Below are positions 14,472 through 23,595 of a stretch of DNA of 64,000 nt, in pieces. The stretch lies in the NCBI GenBank assembly GCA_030266325.1, contig JAJDHT010000003.1, positions 1 through 64,000 of the forward strand, written 5' to 3'. Position 1 is the stretch's first letter, and each line of letters starts with the position of its first letter. This stretch comes from Ruminococcaceae bacterium OttesenSCG-928-I18 (GTDB taxonomy: Bacteria > Bacillota > Clostridia > Oscillospirales > Ruminococcaceae). The translations under genes were made by a program, and so were the position numbers. Below the pieces are notes generated by a model. The model did not search any database. It was given only the letters and a program-made list of their open reading frames with translations, and was not told the DNA's origin.

Positions 14472-15740
14472 TTAGGGCCATAAACCCCTGGTTTTTTGGG
14501 CTTCGACAACACGTTTGATGGCGATGAGGTAGGCCCCGGTGCGCATGGGAACCCCTTTTTCTTTCGAGATATCCCACACCTCCTCAAAAGAGCGGTTCAT
14601 GATGGGCTCCATACGGGCATTGACCTCTTCCTCGGTCCAATACATCGATTGGATATTCTGCACCCACTCGAAGTAGGAGACGACGACACCGCCGGCGTTG
14701 GCGAGGATGTCGGGCACGATGGTCACGCCCTTTTTCTCGAGGATGGCGTCACTCTCGACGGTGGTGGGGCCATTGGCAGCTTCCACAATGATTTTTGCCT
14801 TGACATTGTCCACGGTTTTGTCGTTGATCTGATTTTCGAGCGCGGCGGGAATCAGCACGGTACAGTCTACGCCCAACAGCTCCTCATTGCCGATGTGCTT
14901 TACCCCTTCCTGTTCGTACCCTTCCAGCAGCTTTCCGCCGGAGGTAAACTCCAAGATGCGTGGGATGTCCAGTCCTTCGGCGCAGTACAAACCGCCGGAA
15001 ACATCGCTCGCTGCGACGATTTTGGCGCCCTTTTCATGCAGCAATTTGGAGGTGATGCTGCCCACATTGCCAAACCCCTGCACGGCCACGCTGACACCGT
15101 TTACGGGCATGTCCATCTTTTTGAGGATGTTGAGCGTGGAGAGCATGACGCCGCGCCCTGTGGCCTCGTTACGGCCGGGCGCCCCGCCCACGGAAAGGGG
15201 TTTGCCGGTGACCACACCCGGGACACAATGGCCGCGAAGCATGCTGTAGGTATCCATAATCCAGCCCATGACTTCGGCATTCGTACCCACATCCGGTGCG
15301 GGAATGTCTGAATCCGGCCCGATCACCGGGGCAATCATGGAAGTGAAGCGGCGGGTCAGCCGGCGAAGCTCCCCTTTCGAGAGCTTGAAAGGATCTACCA
15401 CCACGCCGCCTTTGGCACCGCCGTAAGGGATGTTGACGACGGCACATTTGAAGGTCATCCAGGCGGCGAGCGCTTTCACCTCGTCTTTGTTGACGTTCGG
15501 ATGATAACGCAGGCCGCCCTTGGCCGGGCCTCGCAGGGTGGAGTGCTGTACACGGTATCCATCGAACACCCGGACGCTGCCGTCATCCATTTCCACAGGC
15601 ACCGAGACCTGCAGCTCCCTCTCAGGGTATTTGATCATCTCATAGTCCTGGGGGGGATACCCCAAAAGGGATGCCGCGTTATCCACTACTTTCAGAACAT
15701 TCTCGAACGGATTGTACTCTGCCAATTTTATCAGCCTCAT
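14472..15740 (-). CDS. gdhA: Glutamate dehydrogenase
   Basis: Interconverts glutamate and 2-oxoglutarate plus ammonia. Domain I: RVQHSTLRGPAKGGLRYHP, with the catalytic lysine in PYGGAKGGVV. Domain II: Rossmann motif VAVQGFGNVGS; then LANAGGVVVSYFEWVQN. It is about 422 aa, the size of the hexameric bacterial enzymes. I choose ATG 15740 (MRLIKLAEYNPFENV); a TTG 18 bases upstream is possible, and neither has a clear ribosome site. Followed closely by the methyltransferase gene. It can assimilate ammonia released by glycine reduction or deaminate glutamate. Confidence 0.95.
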   Translation of the reverse strand: MRLIKLAEYNPFENVLKVVDNAASLLGYPPQDYEMIKYPERELQVSVPVEMDDGSVRVFDGYRVQHSTLRGPAKGGLRYHPNVNKDEVKALAAWMTFKCAVVNIPYGGAKGGVVVDPFKLSKGELRRLTRRFTSMIAPVIGPDSDIPAPDVGTNAEVMGWIMDTYSMLRGHCVPGVVTGKPLSVGGAPGRNEATGRGVMLSTLNILKKMDMPVNGVSVAVQGFGNVGSITSKLLHEKGAKIVAASDVSGGLYCAEGLDIPRILEFTSGGKLLEGYEQEGVKHIGNEELLGVDCTVLIPAALENQINDKTVDNVKAKIIVEAANGPTTVESDAILEKKGVTIVPDILANAGGVVVSYFEWVQNIQSMYWTEEEVNARMEPIMNRSFEEVWDISKEKGVPMRTGAYLIAIKRVVEAQKTRGLWP

Positions 15741-15827
15741 TTCTATAAAGTGACACAATGGGTTTTTTGTTTTTTTGCATACAATAACCTGTCAGCATAG
15801 GATGATGCTGACAGGCAGGTGTGTGTG

Positions 15828-16739
15828 CTATTTTCCGAACGTGTCCGTGATGATCGAGACAATCTCGCTGCCGATGCGCTGCTGGGCCTCCTTGGTGGAT
15901 GCGCCGATATGCGGGGTGAGTGAGATTTTCGGATGGGTGTAGAGTTTTTCGTTCTTCGAAGGTTCTTCGGCGTACACGTCGATGGCTGCTGCCGCCACCT
16001 TGCCCGAATCAAGCGCCTCGATCAGCGCGTCTTCGGCAACCAGGCCGCCACGTGCGGTATTTACGACGTAGACACCGTCTTTCATCTTGGCAAATTCGGC
16101 CTTGTCGACAATGGGCTTGTCACTCTTGGGCACATGCAGGGAGATGAAATCCGATTTGCTGAGAACCTCGTCCGAAGAGACGCAACGCAGGGGCTCATTT
16201 TCAGGCAGGGGCCCAAGGGGATCGGTGTAGATGACATCCATGCCGAGCGCCAGGGCTTTTTTACCCACACTGCGGCCGATGCGCCCGCAGCCGATCAGGC
16301 CAAGGGTCTTGCCAGCCAGCTCAATGCCGCCTGCATACTGTTTTTTCTCCCACTTGCCTTCGCGCATGGTCACGTTGGCGATGTAGATGAAGCGGGCAAG
16401 GCTGAACATATGCCCGATGGCCAGCTCCGCCACGGCGTCGGAGGAGGCGTTGGGTGTGTTGGTCACATCAATGCCCTTGCTTTTTGCGTACTCCACGTCG
16501 ATGTTGTCAACGCCCACACCGCCGCGGATGATCAGTTTGAGCCGGCCGCCTTCGACGGCGGCGTCGATGATGGGCTGCCGCACTTTGGTGGCGCTGCGCA
16601 CGACGAGTACGTCAAATTCCTTCACCTGTTTGGCGAGCTCATCGGGCTCGTAAAATTGCTGGACCACTTCATAGCCAGACTCCGTCAGTTTGGCAACGGC
16701 CGATTTATCCATGCCGTCGCTGGCAAGAACTCTTGTCAT
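15828..16739 (-). CDS. serA: D-3-phosphoglycerate dehydrogenase, short form
   Basis: First step of serine synthesis (3-phosphoglycerate to 3-phosphohydroxypyruvate). It has the NAD-binding GLIGCGRIGRSVGKKALALG near 145-165, the catalytic Arg in VVNTARGGLVAEDAL, Glu in DVYAEEPS and His in TPHIGASTKEAQ. At 303 aa it lacks the C-terminal ACT/ASB serine-sensing domains of longer SerA, so feedback by serine through ACT is not expected. It is the last gene of the gcvT-gcvH-glyA-serC-serA run behind the tandem glycine riboswitch. Confidence 0.93.
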   Translation of the reverse strand: MTRVLASDGMDKSAVAKLTESGYEVVQQFYEPDELAKQVKEFDVLVVRSATKVRQPIIDAAVEGGRLKLIIRGGVGVDNIDVEYAKSKGIDVTNTPNASSDAVAELAIGHMFSLARFIYIANVTMREGKWEKKQYAGGIELAGKTLGLIGCGRIGRSVGKKALALGMDVIYTDPLGPLPENEPLRCVSSDEVLSKSDFISLHVPKSDKPIVDKAEFAKMKDGVYVVNTARGGLVAEDALIEALDSGKVAAAAIDVYAEEPSKNEKLYTHPKISLTPHIGASTKEAQQRIGSEIVSIITDTFGK

Positions 16740-16824
16740 GAAAAACCCTCTTTTCCTTGTTTAATCTACTTGTGACCGCCCTGGGAAAGGCTCCCCACGG
16801 CGAAACCGGAGAAAACAGGCCCGT

Positions 16825-17913
16825 TTAGCCGTTTTCTTTTGCAAACTTCTCCATGAAATCGACGAGATGCTGGACACCCTCTTTGGGCATTGCGTTGTAG
16901 ATGGAAGCGCGCAGGCCGCCCACCGAACGGTGGCCCTTGAGGTTCGACATGTTGTTTTGCGCGCTCTCTTTGACGAACTTTGCGTCCAAATCTTCGTTTG
17001 GTGTTTTGAAGGTGACGTTCATCATCGAGCGGTAGTCCTTCTCCACAGCGGTCGAGTAGAAGCTGGAGGAATCGAGGTAGTCGTACAGAATACCCGCTTT
17101 CTCTTGGTTGAACTTTTTACGCTGCTCGAGGCCGCCCGTTTTCTCGATCCACTCCAGCACCAGCATGGCCATATAGATGGAATAGGTGGGCGGGGTGTTG
17201 TACATCGAGTCTTTTTCGGCCATGGTCTTGTAGTTCAGCATGGTGGGAGTGCCGGGCAGTGGGTCGTGCAGCAGGTCTTTTTTGATGATGACCACGGTGA
17301 GGCCGGCCGGGGCGATGTTCTTCTGGGCGCCGGCGTAAATGAGGCCGTATTTCGAGACGTCGACGGGCTCGGACAAAATGCAGGAGGACATGTCCGAAAC
17401 GATGGGCACGCTGCCGGTGTCGGGCAGATAGTTCCAGCGGCTGCCTACGATCGTGTTGTTCTGGCACATGTGGAAATAGTCGGCCTTTGCGTCCAGCGTC
17501 AAATCGTTCTGCTGGGGGATGCGTACAAAGTTGACATCTTTCGTGGAGCCGGCGACGTTGATGGTTTTTCCCTCAAATTTCTGCGCCTCTTTGTAGGCGT
17601 TGGTAGAGAAGGTGCCCGTCAGGGTGTAGTCGGCAATGCCGTTTCCAGCCAGCAGGTTCATGGGCACCATGGCGAACTGCATGGTGGCGCCGCCCTGCAA
17701 AAACAGCACCTTGTAGTCGTCGGGGATGTTCATCACCTTGTGGAACATCTCTTCGGTGTGCACGATGATCTCGTCGTACACTTTCGAGCGGTGGCTCATC
17801 TCCATGACGGACATGCCGCTGCCCTTGTAATCCATCAGTTCGTCACGGGCCTGCTCCAGCACCGGCACGGGCAGGATGGAAGGCCCCGCGGAAAAATTGT
17901 AAAGTCTTGGCAT
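16825..17913 (-). CDS. serC: Phosphoserine aminotransferase
   Basis: PLP enzyme making phosphoserine from phosphohydroxypyruvate and glutamate. YNFSAGPSILPVPVLEQA at the N-terminus, FLQGGATMQFAMVPMN, the SDMSSCILS pocket and the PLP lysine in YAGAQKNIAPAGLTVVII are diagnostic. 362 aa, normal length. The start ATG is behind GGAGGAG. It lies between glyA and serA on the same strand. No serB is present in the window, so phosphoserine phosphatase must be elsewhere. Confidence 0.95.
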   Translation of the reverse strand: MPRLYNFSAGPSILPVPVLEQARDELMDYKGSGMSVMEMSHRSKVYDEIIVHTEEMFHKVMNIPDDYKVLFLQGGATMQFAMVPMNLLAGNGIADYTLTGTFSTNAYKEAQKFEGKTINVAGSTKDVNFVRIPQQNDLTLDAKADYFHMCQNNTIVGSRWNYLPDTGSVPIVSDMSSCILSEPVDVSKYGLIYAGAQKNIAPAGLTVVIIKKDLLHDPLPGTPTMLNYKTMAEKDSMYNTPPTYSIYMAMLVLEWIEKTGGLEQRKKFNQEKAGILYDYLDSSSFYSTAVEKDYRSMMNVTFKTPNEDLDAKFVKESAQNNMSNLKGHRSVGGLRASIYNAMPKEGVQHLVDFMEKFAKENG

Positions 17914-17971
17914 TGTGTTCTCCTCCTAAATCTGCTTTCCTCTGAACTTACTATATGAATGATATCTGCAA

Positions 17972-19231
17972 CTAAGCTTTTTGCGCGCCGTACAACGGGA
18001 ACTGGCCGCACAGGCTCGAAACGGCTCCGCGCAGTTCTTCGGCGCTGCCTTCGAAATCTGCGGCGGCCTTTTTGATGAAGCCGGCAATCTGCTTCATCTC
18101 GTTTTCCTTCATGCCGCGGGTGGTGACGGCCGGGGTGCCGATGCGCACGCCGCTGGTGACGAAGGGACTTTGCGGTTCATTGGGGATGGTGTTCTTGTTC
18201 ACGGTGATATACACTTCATCCAGCCGTGCCTGCATCTCTTTGCCGGTCAAGTCAAAGCTGCGCAGGTCAACGAGCATCAGATGGTTGTCCGTGCCGCCGG
18301 AGACGAGGCTGAAGCCTTCGTCCATAAGCGCTTTTGCCAGGGTGGCGGAGTTGTTGATGACCTGCTGCTGATAGGTTTTGAATTCGGGCTTCAGTGCCTC
18401 GCCGAAGCAGACGGCTTTGGCGGCGATGACATGCTCCAGCGGGCCGCCCTGGATGCCGGGGAAGACGGCTTTGTTGAATTGTTTGCCGTACTCGGCATCT
18501 TTGCAGAGGATCATACCGCCGCGGGGCCCGCGCAGAGTCTTGTGGGTGGTCGTGGTCACGACGTCGGCATAATCCAGCGGGTTCTGGTGCAGCCCTACGG
18601 CCACAAGCCCGGCGATATGAGCCATGTCCACAAAGAGGATGGCGCCCACCTCTTTGGCGATGTCCGCAAAGACGTCGAATTTGATGGCGCGGGGATAGGC
18701 CGAGGCGCCGGCGACAATCATCTTCGGCTTGTGTTCCTTGGCCAGTGCGCGCAGGCTGTCATAGTTGATCTGCTGGGTTTCGTCGTCGACGCTGTAGGGG
18801 ATAAAGTTGTAGTATTTGCCAGAGATATTGACCGGGCTGCCGTGCGTGAGATGGCCGCCATTGTTGAGGTCCATACCGAGCACGGTGTCGCCGGGCTGCA
18901 ACAGGGCAAAGTAGACGGCGGTGTTGGCCTGGGCGCCCGAATGGGGCTGCACGTTGGCGTAGCCTGCGCCAAACAGCTTGCAGGCGCGTTCGATGGCCAA
19001 ATTTTCGATGACGTCTACACATTCGCACCCGCCGTAGTAGCGTTTGCCGGGGTATCCCTCGGCATACTTGTTGGTTGCCACGTTGGCCACCGCCGCCAAA
19101 ACGGCTGCGGAAACGATATTTTCCGACGCGATGAGTTCAAGGTTCCTCTGCTGCCTGTCATACTCACACTGGATGGCTTTTCCCAGTTCGGGGTCGGCGT
19201 CTGCCACAAATCGCATAATCTCTTCTACCAT
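17972..19231 (-). CDS. glyA: Serine hydroxymethyltransferase
   Basis: Interconverts serine plus THF with glycine plus methylene-THF. [47 protein letters not shown] and the PLP lysine in [18 protein letters not shown] are present. 419 aa, normal length. ATG 19231 follows AACAGGAGG. Placed between gcvH and serC, it links the glycine cleavage system with serine synthesis and, with the glycine riboswitch upstream, makes glycine-serine exchange glycine-inducible. Confidence 0.97.
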   Translation of the reverse strand: MVEEIMRFVADADPELGKAIQCEYDRQQRNLELIASENIVSAAVLAAVANVATNKYAEGYPGKRYYGGCECVDVIENLAIERACKLFGAGYANVQPHSGAQANTAVYFALLQPGDTVLGMDLNNGGHLTHGSPVNISGKYYNFIPYSVDDETQQINYDSLRALAKEHKPKMIVAGASAYPRAIKFDVFADIAKEVGAILFVDMAHIAGLVAVGLHQNPLDYADVVTTTTHKTLRGPRGGMILCKDAEYGKQFNKAVFPGIQGGPLEHVIAAKAVCFGEALKPEFKTYQQQVINNSATLAKALMDEGFSLVSGGTDNHLMLVDLRSFDLTGKEMQARLDEVYITVNKNTIPNEPQSPFVTSGVRIGTPAVTTRGMKENEMKQIAGFIKKAAADFEGSAEELRGAVSSLCGQFPLYGAQKA

Positions 19232-19268
19232 AAAAGTCTGTGCCTCCTGTTTGTTTGTCTTTTCCCAC

Positions 19269-19649
19269 TTATGCTTGTTCTTCCACCAGCGCCGTATACG
19301 CGGCAGAATCCAAAAACTCTTCCTTTTCGGTGATGCCGTTCACTTCCACAAGCCATGCGCCATAGGGGTCGTCGTTGATTTTTTCGGGCGCGTCCAGCAG
19401 TTCTTCGTTAATGGAGACGACGGTGCCGCTGACAGGGGAGACGACGTCGGAAACGGCCTTGACACTCTCCACATCCCCCAAATTGTCGCCCACCGAAAGG
19501 CTGTCCCCCTCTTCGGGCAGGTTGATGAAAACAAGGCTCCCGAGGGAATCCTGGGCGTAGTCGGTCAACCCGATGCGGGCGGTGTCGTCCGCGGTGAATT
19601 GAACCCATTCATGCGATTTCGTGTACTTGAGCTCAGACGGTGCATTCAT
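19269..19649 (-). CDS. gcvH: Glycine cleavage system H protein
   Basis: Lipoyl carrier of the glycine cleavage complex, 126 aa. The lipoylated lysine is in the typical [18 protein letters not shown] context near residue 60. The N-terminus [10 protein letters not shown] is characteristic. Good ribosome site AAGGAGAG. It follows gcvT. The P protein (gcvPA/gcvPB) and L protein are not in the window, so the complex depends on genes elsewhere. Confidence 0.95.
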   Translation of the reverse strand: MNAPSELKYTKSHEWVQFTADDTARIGLTDYAQDSLGSLVFINLPEEGDSLSVGDNLGDVESVKAVSDVVSPVSGTVVSINEELLDAPEKINDDPYGAWLVEVNGITEKEEFLDSAAYTALVEEQA

Positions 19650-19714
19650 GGCTTTTCTCTCCTTTGTTTGTCAATGTGTGTTCTCAAAAGCATAGCTACA
19701 GCATTTGCCGGGCA

Positions 19715-20812
19715 TTAGGAATGTTTGTAGAAGGGAAGAGGCACGATTTCCGCGCTTACCTTCTTGCCGCGGATCTCCACTTCGAGTTCGGTTCCCACTT
19801 CCGTGTGGTTTTTGTCTACGAGCGCCATGGCATAGGCCCCCCCGAGGTAAGGGCAGTGTGTGCCGGAGGTGGTGTGCCCAATTTTGCTGCCGTCCAGGTA
19901 GACCTCATTGTGCTCTCTGGCAATGCCGCGCCCCGTCATCTTGAGGCCGATGCGGGCGATCTTGGGCTCGCCGCGCTCCACCAGTGCCTTCTTGCCAATG
20001 AAATCTTCCTTTGTCATCTTGACGGCAAAGTCGAGCCCGGTTTCAAGCGGGGTGATCTCCTCATCCATCTCGTGCCCATAGAGGGGCATGGCGGCCTCAA
20101 GACGCAGTGTGTCCCGCGCGCCCAGCCCACAGGGCATCAGGCCCTCGGGTTTTCCCGCCGCCAGCAATGCGTCCCACAATGTGCCCGCGTCTTCGGGTTT
20201 GCAGTACAGTTCGTAGCCGTGCTCGCCGGTGTAGCCGGTTTGGGAGAGCAGGCAAGGCACGCCGGCCACCTGCACATCCTTTGTGAAAGAATAGTACTTT
20301 TCGGGGATGTCCGTTTCACTGCATACCTTTGCCAGTATCTCACGCGACAGCGGCCCCTGCAGGGCAATCTGTGCATAGTCGTCGGATTGATCGGTCAGTT
20401 TCGCGTCCCCAAACAGATGCTCTTTCATCCAAGCCACATCTTTTTCCCGGTTGGCGGCATTGACCACAACGAGATAGTGGTTTTCGTCGAAGCGGTAGAT
20501 CAGCAGGTCGTCCACCGTGCCGCCCTGCTCGTTGCACATGGGGCTATAGCGCACCCGCCCGTCTGCCAGCTTCATGAAAGCATTGGTGTACAAATTCATG
20601 AGGTTGGCCAGTGCATCGGGCCCTTCGATCAACACCTCGCCCATGTGCGAGACGTCAAACAAACCCGCTTTCTGCCGTACGGCCATGTGTTCTTCAATGA
20701 CACCTACATACTGAACCGGCAGCTGGTAACCCGCAAAAGGTACCATCTTGCCGCCGGCTGCCAGGTGTTTTTCATATAAAGGTGTTTTCTTGTCGGCTCC
20801 ACTCTGATCCAT
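19715..20812 (-). CDS. gcvT: Glycine cleavage system T protein (aminomethyltransferase)
   Basis: Transfers the methylene carbon from H protein to THF and releases ammonia. TPLYEKHLAAGGKMVPFAGY, DVSHMGEVLIEGPDAL, CNEQGGTVDDLLIYR and the C-terminal HTTSGTHCPYLGGAYAMALV are family motifs. About 365 aa. I favour ATG 20812 (MDQSGADKK) with AGAGGGGG 10 bases upstream; ATG 20836 would bury that site. First gene after the tandem glycine riboswitch and terminator. Confidence 0.95.
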   Translation of the reverse strand: MDQSGADKKTPLYEKHLAAGGKMVPFAGYQLPVQYVGVIEEHMAVRQKAGLFDVSHMGEVLIEGPDALANLMNLYTNAFMKLADGRVRYSPMCNEQGGTVDDLLIYRFDENHYLVVVNAANREKDVAWMKEHLFGDAKLTDQSDDYAQIALQGPLSREILAKVCSETDIPEKYYSFTKDVQVAGVPCLLSQTGYTGEHGYELYCKPEDAGTLWDALLAAGKPEGLMPCGLGARDTLRLEAAMPLYGHEMDEEITPLETGLDFAVKMTKEDFIGKKALVERGEPKIARIGLKMTGRGIAREHNEVYLDGSKIGHTTSGTHCPYLGGAYAMALVDKNHTEVGTELEVEIRGKKVSAEIVPLPFYKHS

Positions 20813-20904
20813 CTTGTCATAACCCCCTCTTGTCATTTCATAAAGTAAATGCGGATATTGGCATTAATCTTTTTTTGTACAGAAGTGTGGTGAAATGGGT
20901 CTGA

Positions 20905-20938
20905 CAAAAAAAGAGACGCACCGAAAAAAGCGCGTCTC
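20905..20938 (-). terminator. Riboswitch-controlled terminator before gcvT
   Basis: On the minus strand GAGACGCGC pairs with GTGCGTCTC around a short U-rich loop, followed by seven T. It directly follows the second glycine aptamer. Confidence 0.9.
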
Positions 20939-21118
20939 CGTATGGTGACCTGAAAGTTTCTTCCCAAAGGGTGTGGGAATTGCTTCTTCGGTGCCAACAA
21001 GCGGGTTGGCTCTCCAGAGTTTTCGTCCAAATCCGGTCCTTTTGCCTGAGAGTTTTCTACGCATTCTCCTTCGGCGCACCTATGGAGTCAATCCATCGGT
21101 TCTCTCCCGGATTCTTCG
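20939..21118 (-). ncRNA. Tandem glycine riboswitch controlling gcvT-gcvH-glyA-serC-serA
   Basis: Two aptamers in series on the minus strand. The first has GGGAGAG, GCGCCGAAGGAG and GAAAACTCTCAGGCAAAAGGACC. The second has CTCTGGAGAGCC, GGCACCGAAGAAGC and GAAACTTTCAGGTCACC. The order aptamer-aptamer-terminator matches glycine-ON riboswitches before gcv operons. Its architecture differs from the singlet upstream of grdX in the same window. Confidence 0.94.
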
Positions 21119-21128
21119 CCCGAAAATT

Positions 21129-21157
21129 ATTCTATTTAGACAAATACTATCATTCAA
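21129..21157 (-). promoter_or_regulatory. Promoter of the gcvT operon
   Basis: TTGAAT and TAGAAT are separated by 17 bases on the minus strand, ending about 10 bases before the first glycine aptamer. A second possible pair (TTGACG and TAGTAT) lies about 15-20 bases further upstream. Confidence 0.6.
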
Positions 21158-21327
21158 TTTTCACATCCGTCAATTGGCAATATGCACAAAGAAAGCTCGA
21201 TTTATGTATCTGTTTTGCACATTGCAAAAAGAGAGGGCAAAAGGCCCGTTTTTCACACAAGAAAGAATGAAATTAAAGGTGTTTTGACAACTATAAAAAT
21301 GCCCGTTGTATGCGCCGAATATTTTCT

Positions 21328-21356
21328 TTGTGTTTTCTTTTTGAAACAGTTATAAT
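21328..21356 (+). promoter_or_regulatory. Promoter of the ECF S component operon
   Basis: TTGTGT (21328-21333) and TATAAT (21351-21356) are 17 bases apart, 30 bases before the ATG at 21386. No riboswitch is recognised in this leader. Confidence 0.55.
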
Positions 21357-21385
21357 GAAGTGAAACTTTACTGAGGAGATACAAA

Positions 21386-21925
21386 ATGAAAACGCACACC
21401 CAAAAACTTGTGACGACGGGGGCGCTGCTGGCCGTTGGGCTGGTGCTCCCCATGTTTTTCCACATGTTCGGGGCGGGAGGGGTCATGTTGCCGCTGCATA
21501 TCCCAGTTTTGCTCTGTGGCCTTGTCTGCGGGGCGCCCTACGGTGCGGCCTGTGGCTTGATCCTTCCCTTTTTGTCTTCGGTGCTCACGGGTATGCCCCC
21601 TCTTTTTCCAACCGCCATTGCGATGTCGCTGGAACTGTGCACCTACGGTATCGTGACGGGAGTATTGTACAGAACGTATGCCAACAATATTTATCTTTCC
21701 CTGGTGGTGGGTATGCTGGCGGGACGCGTTGTTTCAGGCGTTGCCCATGCGGTACTACTGGGCTTTTCAGGCGGGGAGTACAGCCTGCAGATCTTTTTGA
21801 CAGCGGCCTTCATCACGGGTTTGCCGGGCATCATCATTCAGCTTCTGTTCATCCCCGTGCTTGTCATGCTGCTCACGAAGGCAAGGCTTCTGGATAAACC
21901 CAAAAGAAGAGTGCGGGAAGGGTGA
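21386..21925 (+). CDS. ECF transporter S component (substrate-binding membrane subunit), substrate unknown
   Basis: 179-aa integral membrane protein with about six hydrophobic segments. The N-terminus KLVTTGALLAVGLVLPMFFH, then MLPLHIPVLLCGLVCGAPYG and LPFLSSVLTGMPP, is typical of ECF S components: a short first helix, then a conserved PxxxxxxxxG-type loop. It captures a vitamin or related small molecule and works with shared EcfA/EcfA'/EcfT subunits, which are not in the window. Substrate cannot be assigned from sequence alone. Good ribosome site GAGGAG. It heads an operon with the DUF1893 gene and argF. Confidence 0.83.
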   Translation: MKTHTQKLVTTGALLAVGLVLPMFFHMFGAGGVMLPLHIPVLLCGLVCGAPYGAACGLILPFLSSVLTGMPPLFPTAIAMSLELCTYGIVTGVLYRTYANNIYLSLVVGMLAGRVVSGVAHAVLLGFSGGEYSLQIFLTAAFITGLPGIIIQLLFIPVLVMLLTKARLLDKPKRRVREG

Positions 21926-21929
21926 GGAG

Positions 21930-22415
21930 ATGCGGGGCATAGAGGACGCGGCGGCCCTTTCCCAGAAGGGACAAGGCGCTGTGGAGGAGGCCAGGGCAGA
22001 GATACGGAAAGGGGAATATACTTGCATTCTCATAAAGGGCGATCAGGTTGTCTACCGTGGCGAGGGCCGTGGTGTGGCGCCAATACGCAGGTTGTATGAA
22101 GATACGAATGGAAAAAAGATGCTGCAGGGCAGCATTCTGGTAGATAAGATCATAGGCAAAGCGGCGGCCGTGCTGCTTGTCTTGGGGCAGGTGGCCCGGG
22201 CCCACGCGCAAACCATCAGCGGGGAGGCGGTGCGTTACCTTGAAAAACAGGGGATCCCGTTCACCTTCGAGAAACAAGTGGATTACATACAGAACCGGGA
22301 CGGCGATGGGCTCTGCCCCATAGAACAGTCGGTGCTGGGAATCGATGACCCGGCACAGGCGTATCAGGCCATCACGGAGACCATTGACCAACTGATGAAA
22401 AAGCAAACCCCGTAA
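21930..22415 (+). CDS. DUF1893 family protein
   Basis: About 161 aa. The family core is visible: [54 protein letters not shown] and the C-terminal [23 protein letters not shown]1893 proteins are cytidine-deaminase-like in fold (Thermotoga TM1506), but no activity is established as far as I recall. The start ATG 21930 is four bases after the preceding stop, so it is translationally coupled to the S component. The gene ends 13 bases before argF. Confidence 0.8.
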   Translation: MRGIEDAAALSQKGQGAVEEARAEIRKGEYTCILIKGDQVVYRGEGRGVAPIRRLYEDTNGKKMLQGSILVDKIIGKAAAVLLVLGQVARAHAQTISGEAVRYLEKQGIPFTFEKQVDYIQNRDGDGLCPIEQSVLGIDDPAQAYQAITETIDQLMKKQTP

Positions 22416-22428
22416 AGGAGTGTTGAGT

Positions 22429-23421
22429 ATGCCTATGAGTTTGAGTGGCCGGTCTTTCCTCACCTTACTGGATTATACCCCCGAGGAAATGCGCTATCTG
22501 CTGGATCTGTCTACAGAGTTTAAAAGACTCAAGCGCAACGGGGTGCTGCACAGGCATCTGACCGGAAAAAACATCGTGTTGTTGTTTGAAAAAACCTCCA
22601 CACGCACCCGTTGTTCCTTCGAAGTAGCCGGGGCGGATCTGGGGCTTTCGGTGACCTATCTGGACGCGGCGAGTTCCCAGATGGGGAAAAAGGAGAGCAT
22701 TGCAGACACGGCGAGGGTGTTGGGTGGCCTATATGACGGGATCGAGTACCGGGGCTTCCGCCAGGAAACCGTTGAGCTGCTTGCCGAACAATCGGGGGTG
22801 CCCGTCTGGAATGGTCTGACGGACGAATTCCACCCCACGCAGGCCCTGGCCGACCTGATGACGATAGAAGAACAATTTGGCCGCCTCAAGGGCATGCACG
22901 TCACCTATATGGGAGACGCGCGCAACAATGTGGCAAACTCCCTGATGATCGGCTGCGCCAAGATGGGTGTGCATTTCACCGCCTGCGCGCCCAAAGACCT
23001 TTTGCCCGCGGCGGGGCTGGTGAAACGCTGCGAGGAGATGGCCGCACAGCAGGGCGGCAGTGTGCGCCTGACGGAGGATGTCGACGAAGGCGGCAAAAAC
23101 GCCGACGCACTGTATACCGATGTCTGGGTCTCTATGGGGGAACCCGAGCAGGTGTGGGAAACGAGGATCAAGCTCCTGAAACCCTACCAGGTGAACCGTG
23201 CGGTCATAGATAATGCCAATGACGATGTTATTTTCCTGCACTGCCTGCCCTCTTTCCACGACCGGAATACCTCGATAGGGGAGGATATCTACGCAAAATT
23301 CGGCCTCGAAGAGATGGAAGTGACAGACGAGGTATTTGGCTCGCGCCATTCGAAAGTTTTCGAGCAGGCGGAAAACCGGATGCACACCATCAAAGCACTG
23401 ATGTATGCCACGCTTTCCTGA
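22429..23421 (+). CDS. argF: Ornithine carbamoyltransferase
   Basis: Makes citrulline from ornithine and carbamoyl phosphate. It has the carbamoyl-phosphate motif [25 protein letters not shown], and the ornithine-binding [10 protein letters not shown] (the SMG-like loop reads VWVSMGEP). 330 aa. ATG 22429 follows AAAGGAG by eight bases. It is separate from the argCJBD-carAB operon on the opposite strand and carries no ArgR-like box in the short gap upstream, so it could serve biosynthesis or citrulline catabolism; the biosynthetic role is more likely given the other arg genes. A terminator follows. Confidence 0.95.
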   Translation: MPMSLSGRSFLTLLDYTPEEMRYLLDLSTEFKRLKRNGVLHRHLTGKNIVLLFEKTSTRTRCSFEVAGADLGLSVTYLDAASSQMGKKESIADTARVLGGLYDGIEYRGFRQETVELLAEQSGVPVWNGLTDEFHPTQALADLMTIEEQFGRLKGMHVTYMGDARNNVANSLMIGCAKMGVHFTACAPKDLLPAAGLVKRCEEMAAQQGGSVRLTEDVDEGGKNADALYTDVWVSMGEPEQVWETRIKLLKPYQVNRAVIDNANDDVIFLHCLPSFHDRNTSIGEDIYAKFGLEEMEVTDEVFGSRHSKVFEQAENRMHTIKALMYATLS

Positions 23422-23449
23422 TTTTTCTTGGGGTAAACCCGATAAAGCA

Positions 23450-23493
23450 CCTCTGTCTGTTTGCAGTTTTCTGTAAACAGACGGGGGTTTTTT
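23450..23493 (+). terminator. Intrinsic terminator after argF
   Basis: CCTCTGTCTGTTT pairs with AAACAGACGGGGG around a 12-base loop and is followed by six T. Confidence 0.88.
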
Positions 23494-23535
23494 GATAAAA
23501 GCGAGAGATCTCAAAAACATAAGCGTGCATTTTGC

Positions 23536-23564
23536 TTGACAAATGTTCAAAAAAGTTGTTATAT
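23536..23564 (+). promoter_or_regulatory. Near-consensus sigma-A promoter of the TM2 gene
   Basis: TTGACA (23536-23541) and TTATAT (23559-23564) are 17 bases apart, 31 bases before the ATG. It is the best -35 match in the window. Confidence 0.7.
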
Positions 23565-23595
23565 ACAACTAGAAGGTAGGATAGGGGTGTATGTC

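Noticed and set aside
22429-23421. Catabolic ornithine carbamoyltransferase of an arginine deiminase pathway
   Set aside because: No arcA or arcC nearby, while a complete argCJBD-carAB set is in the same window; a biosynthetic role is more economical, though not proven.
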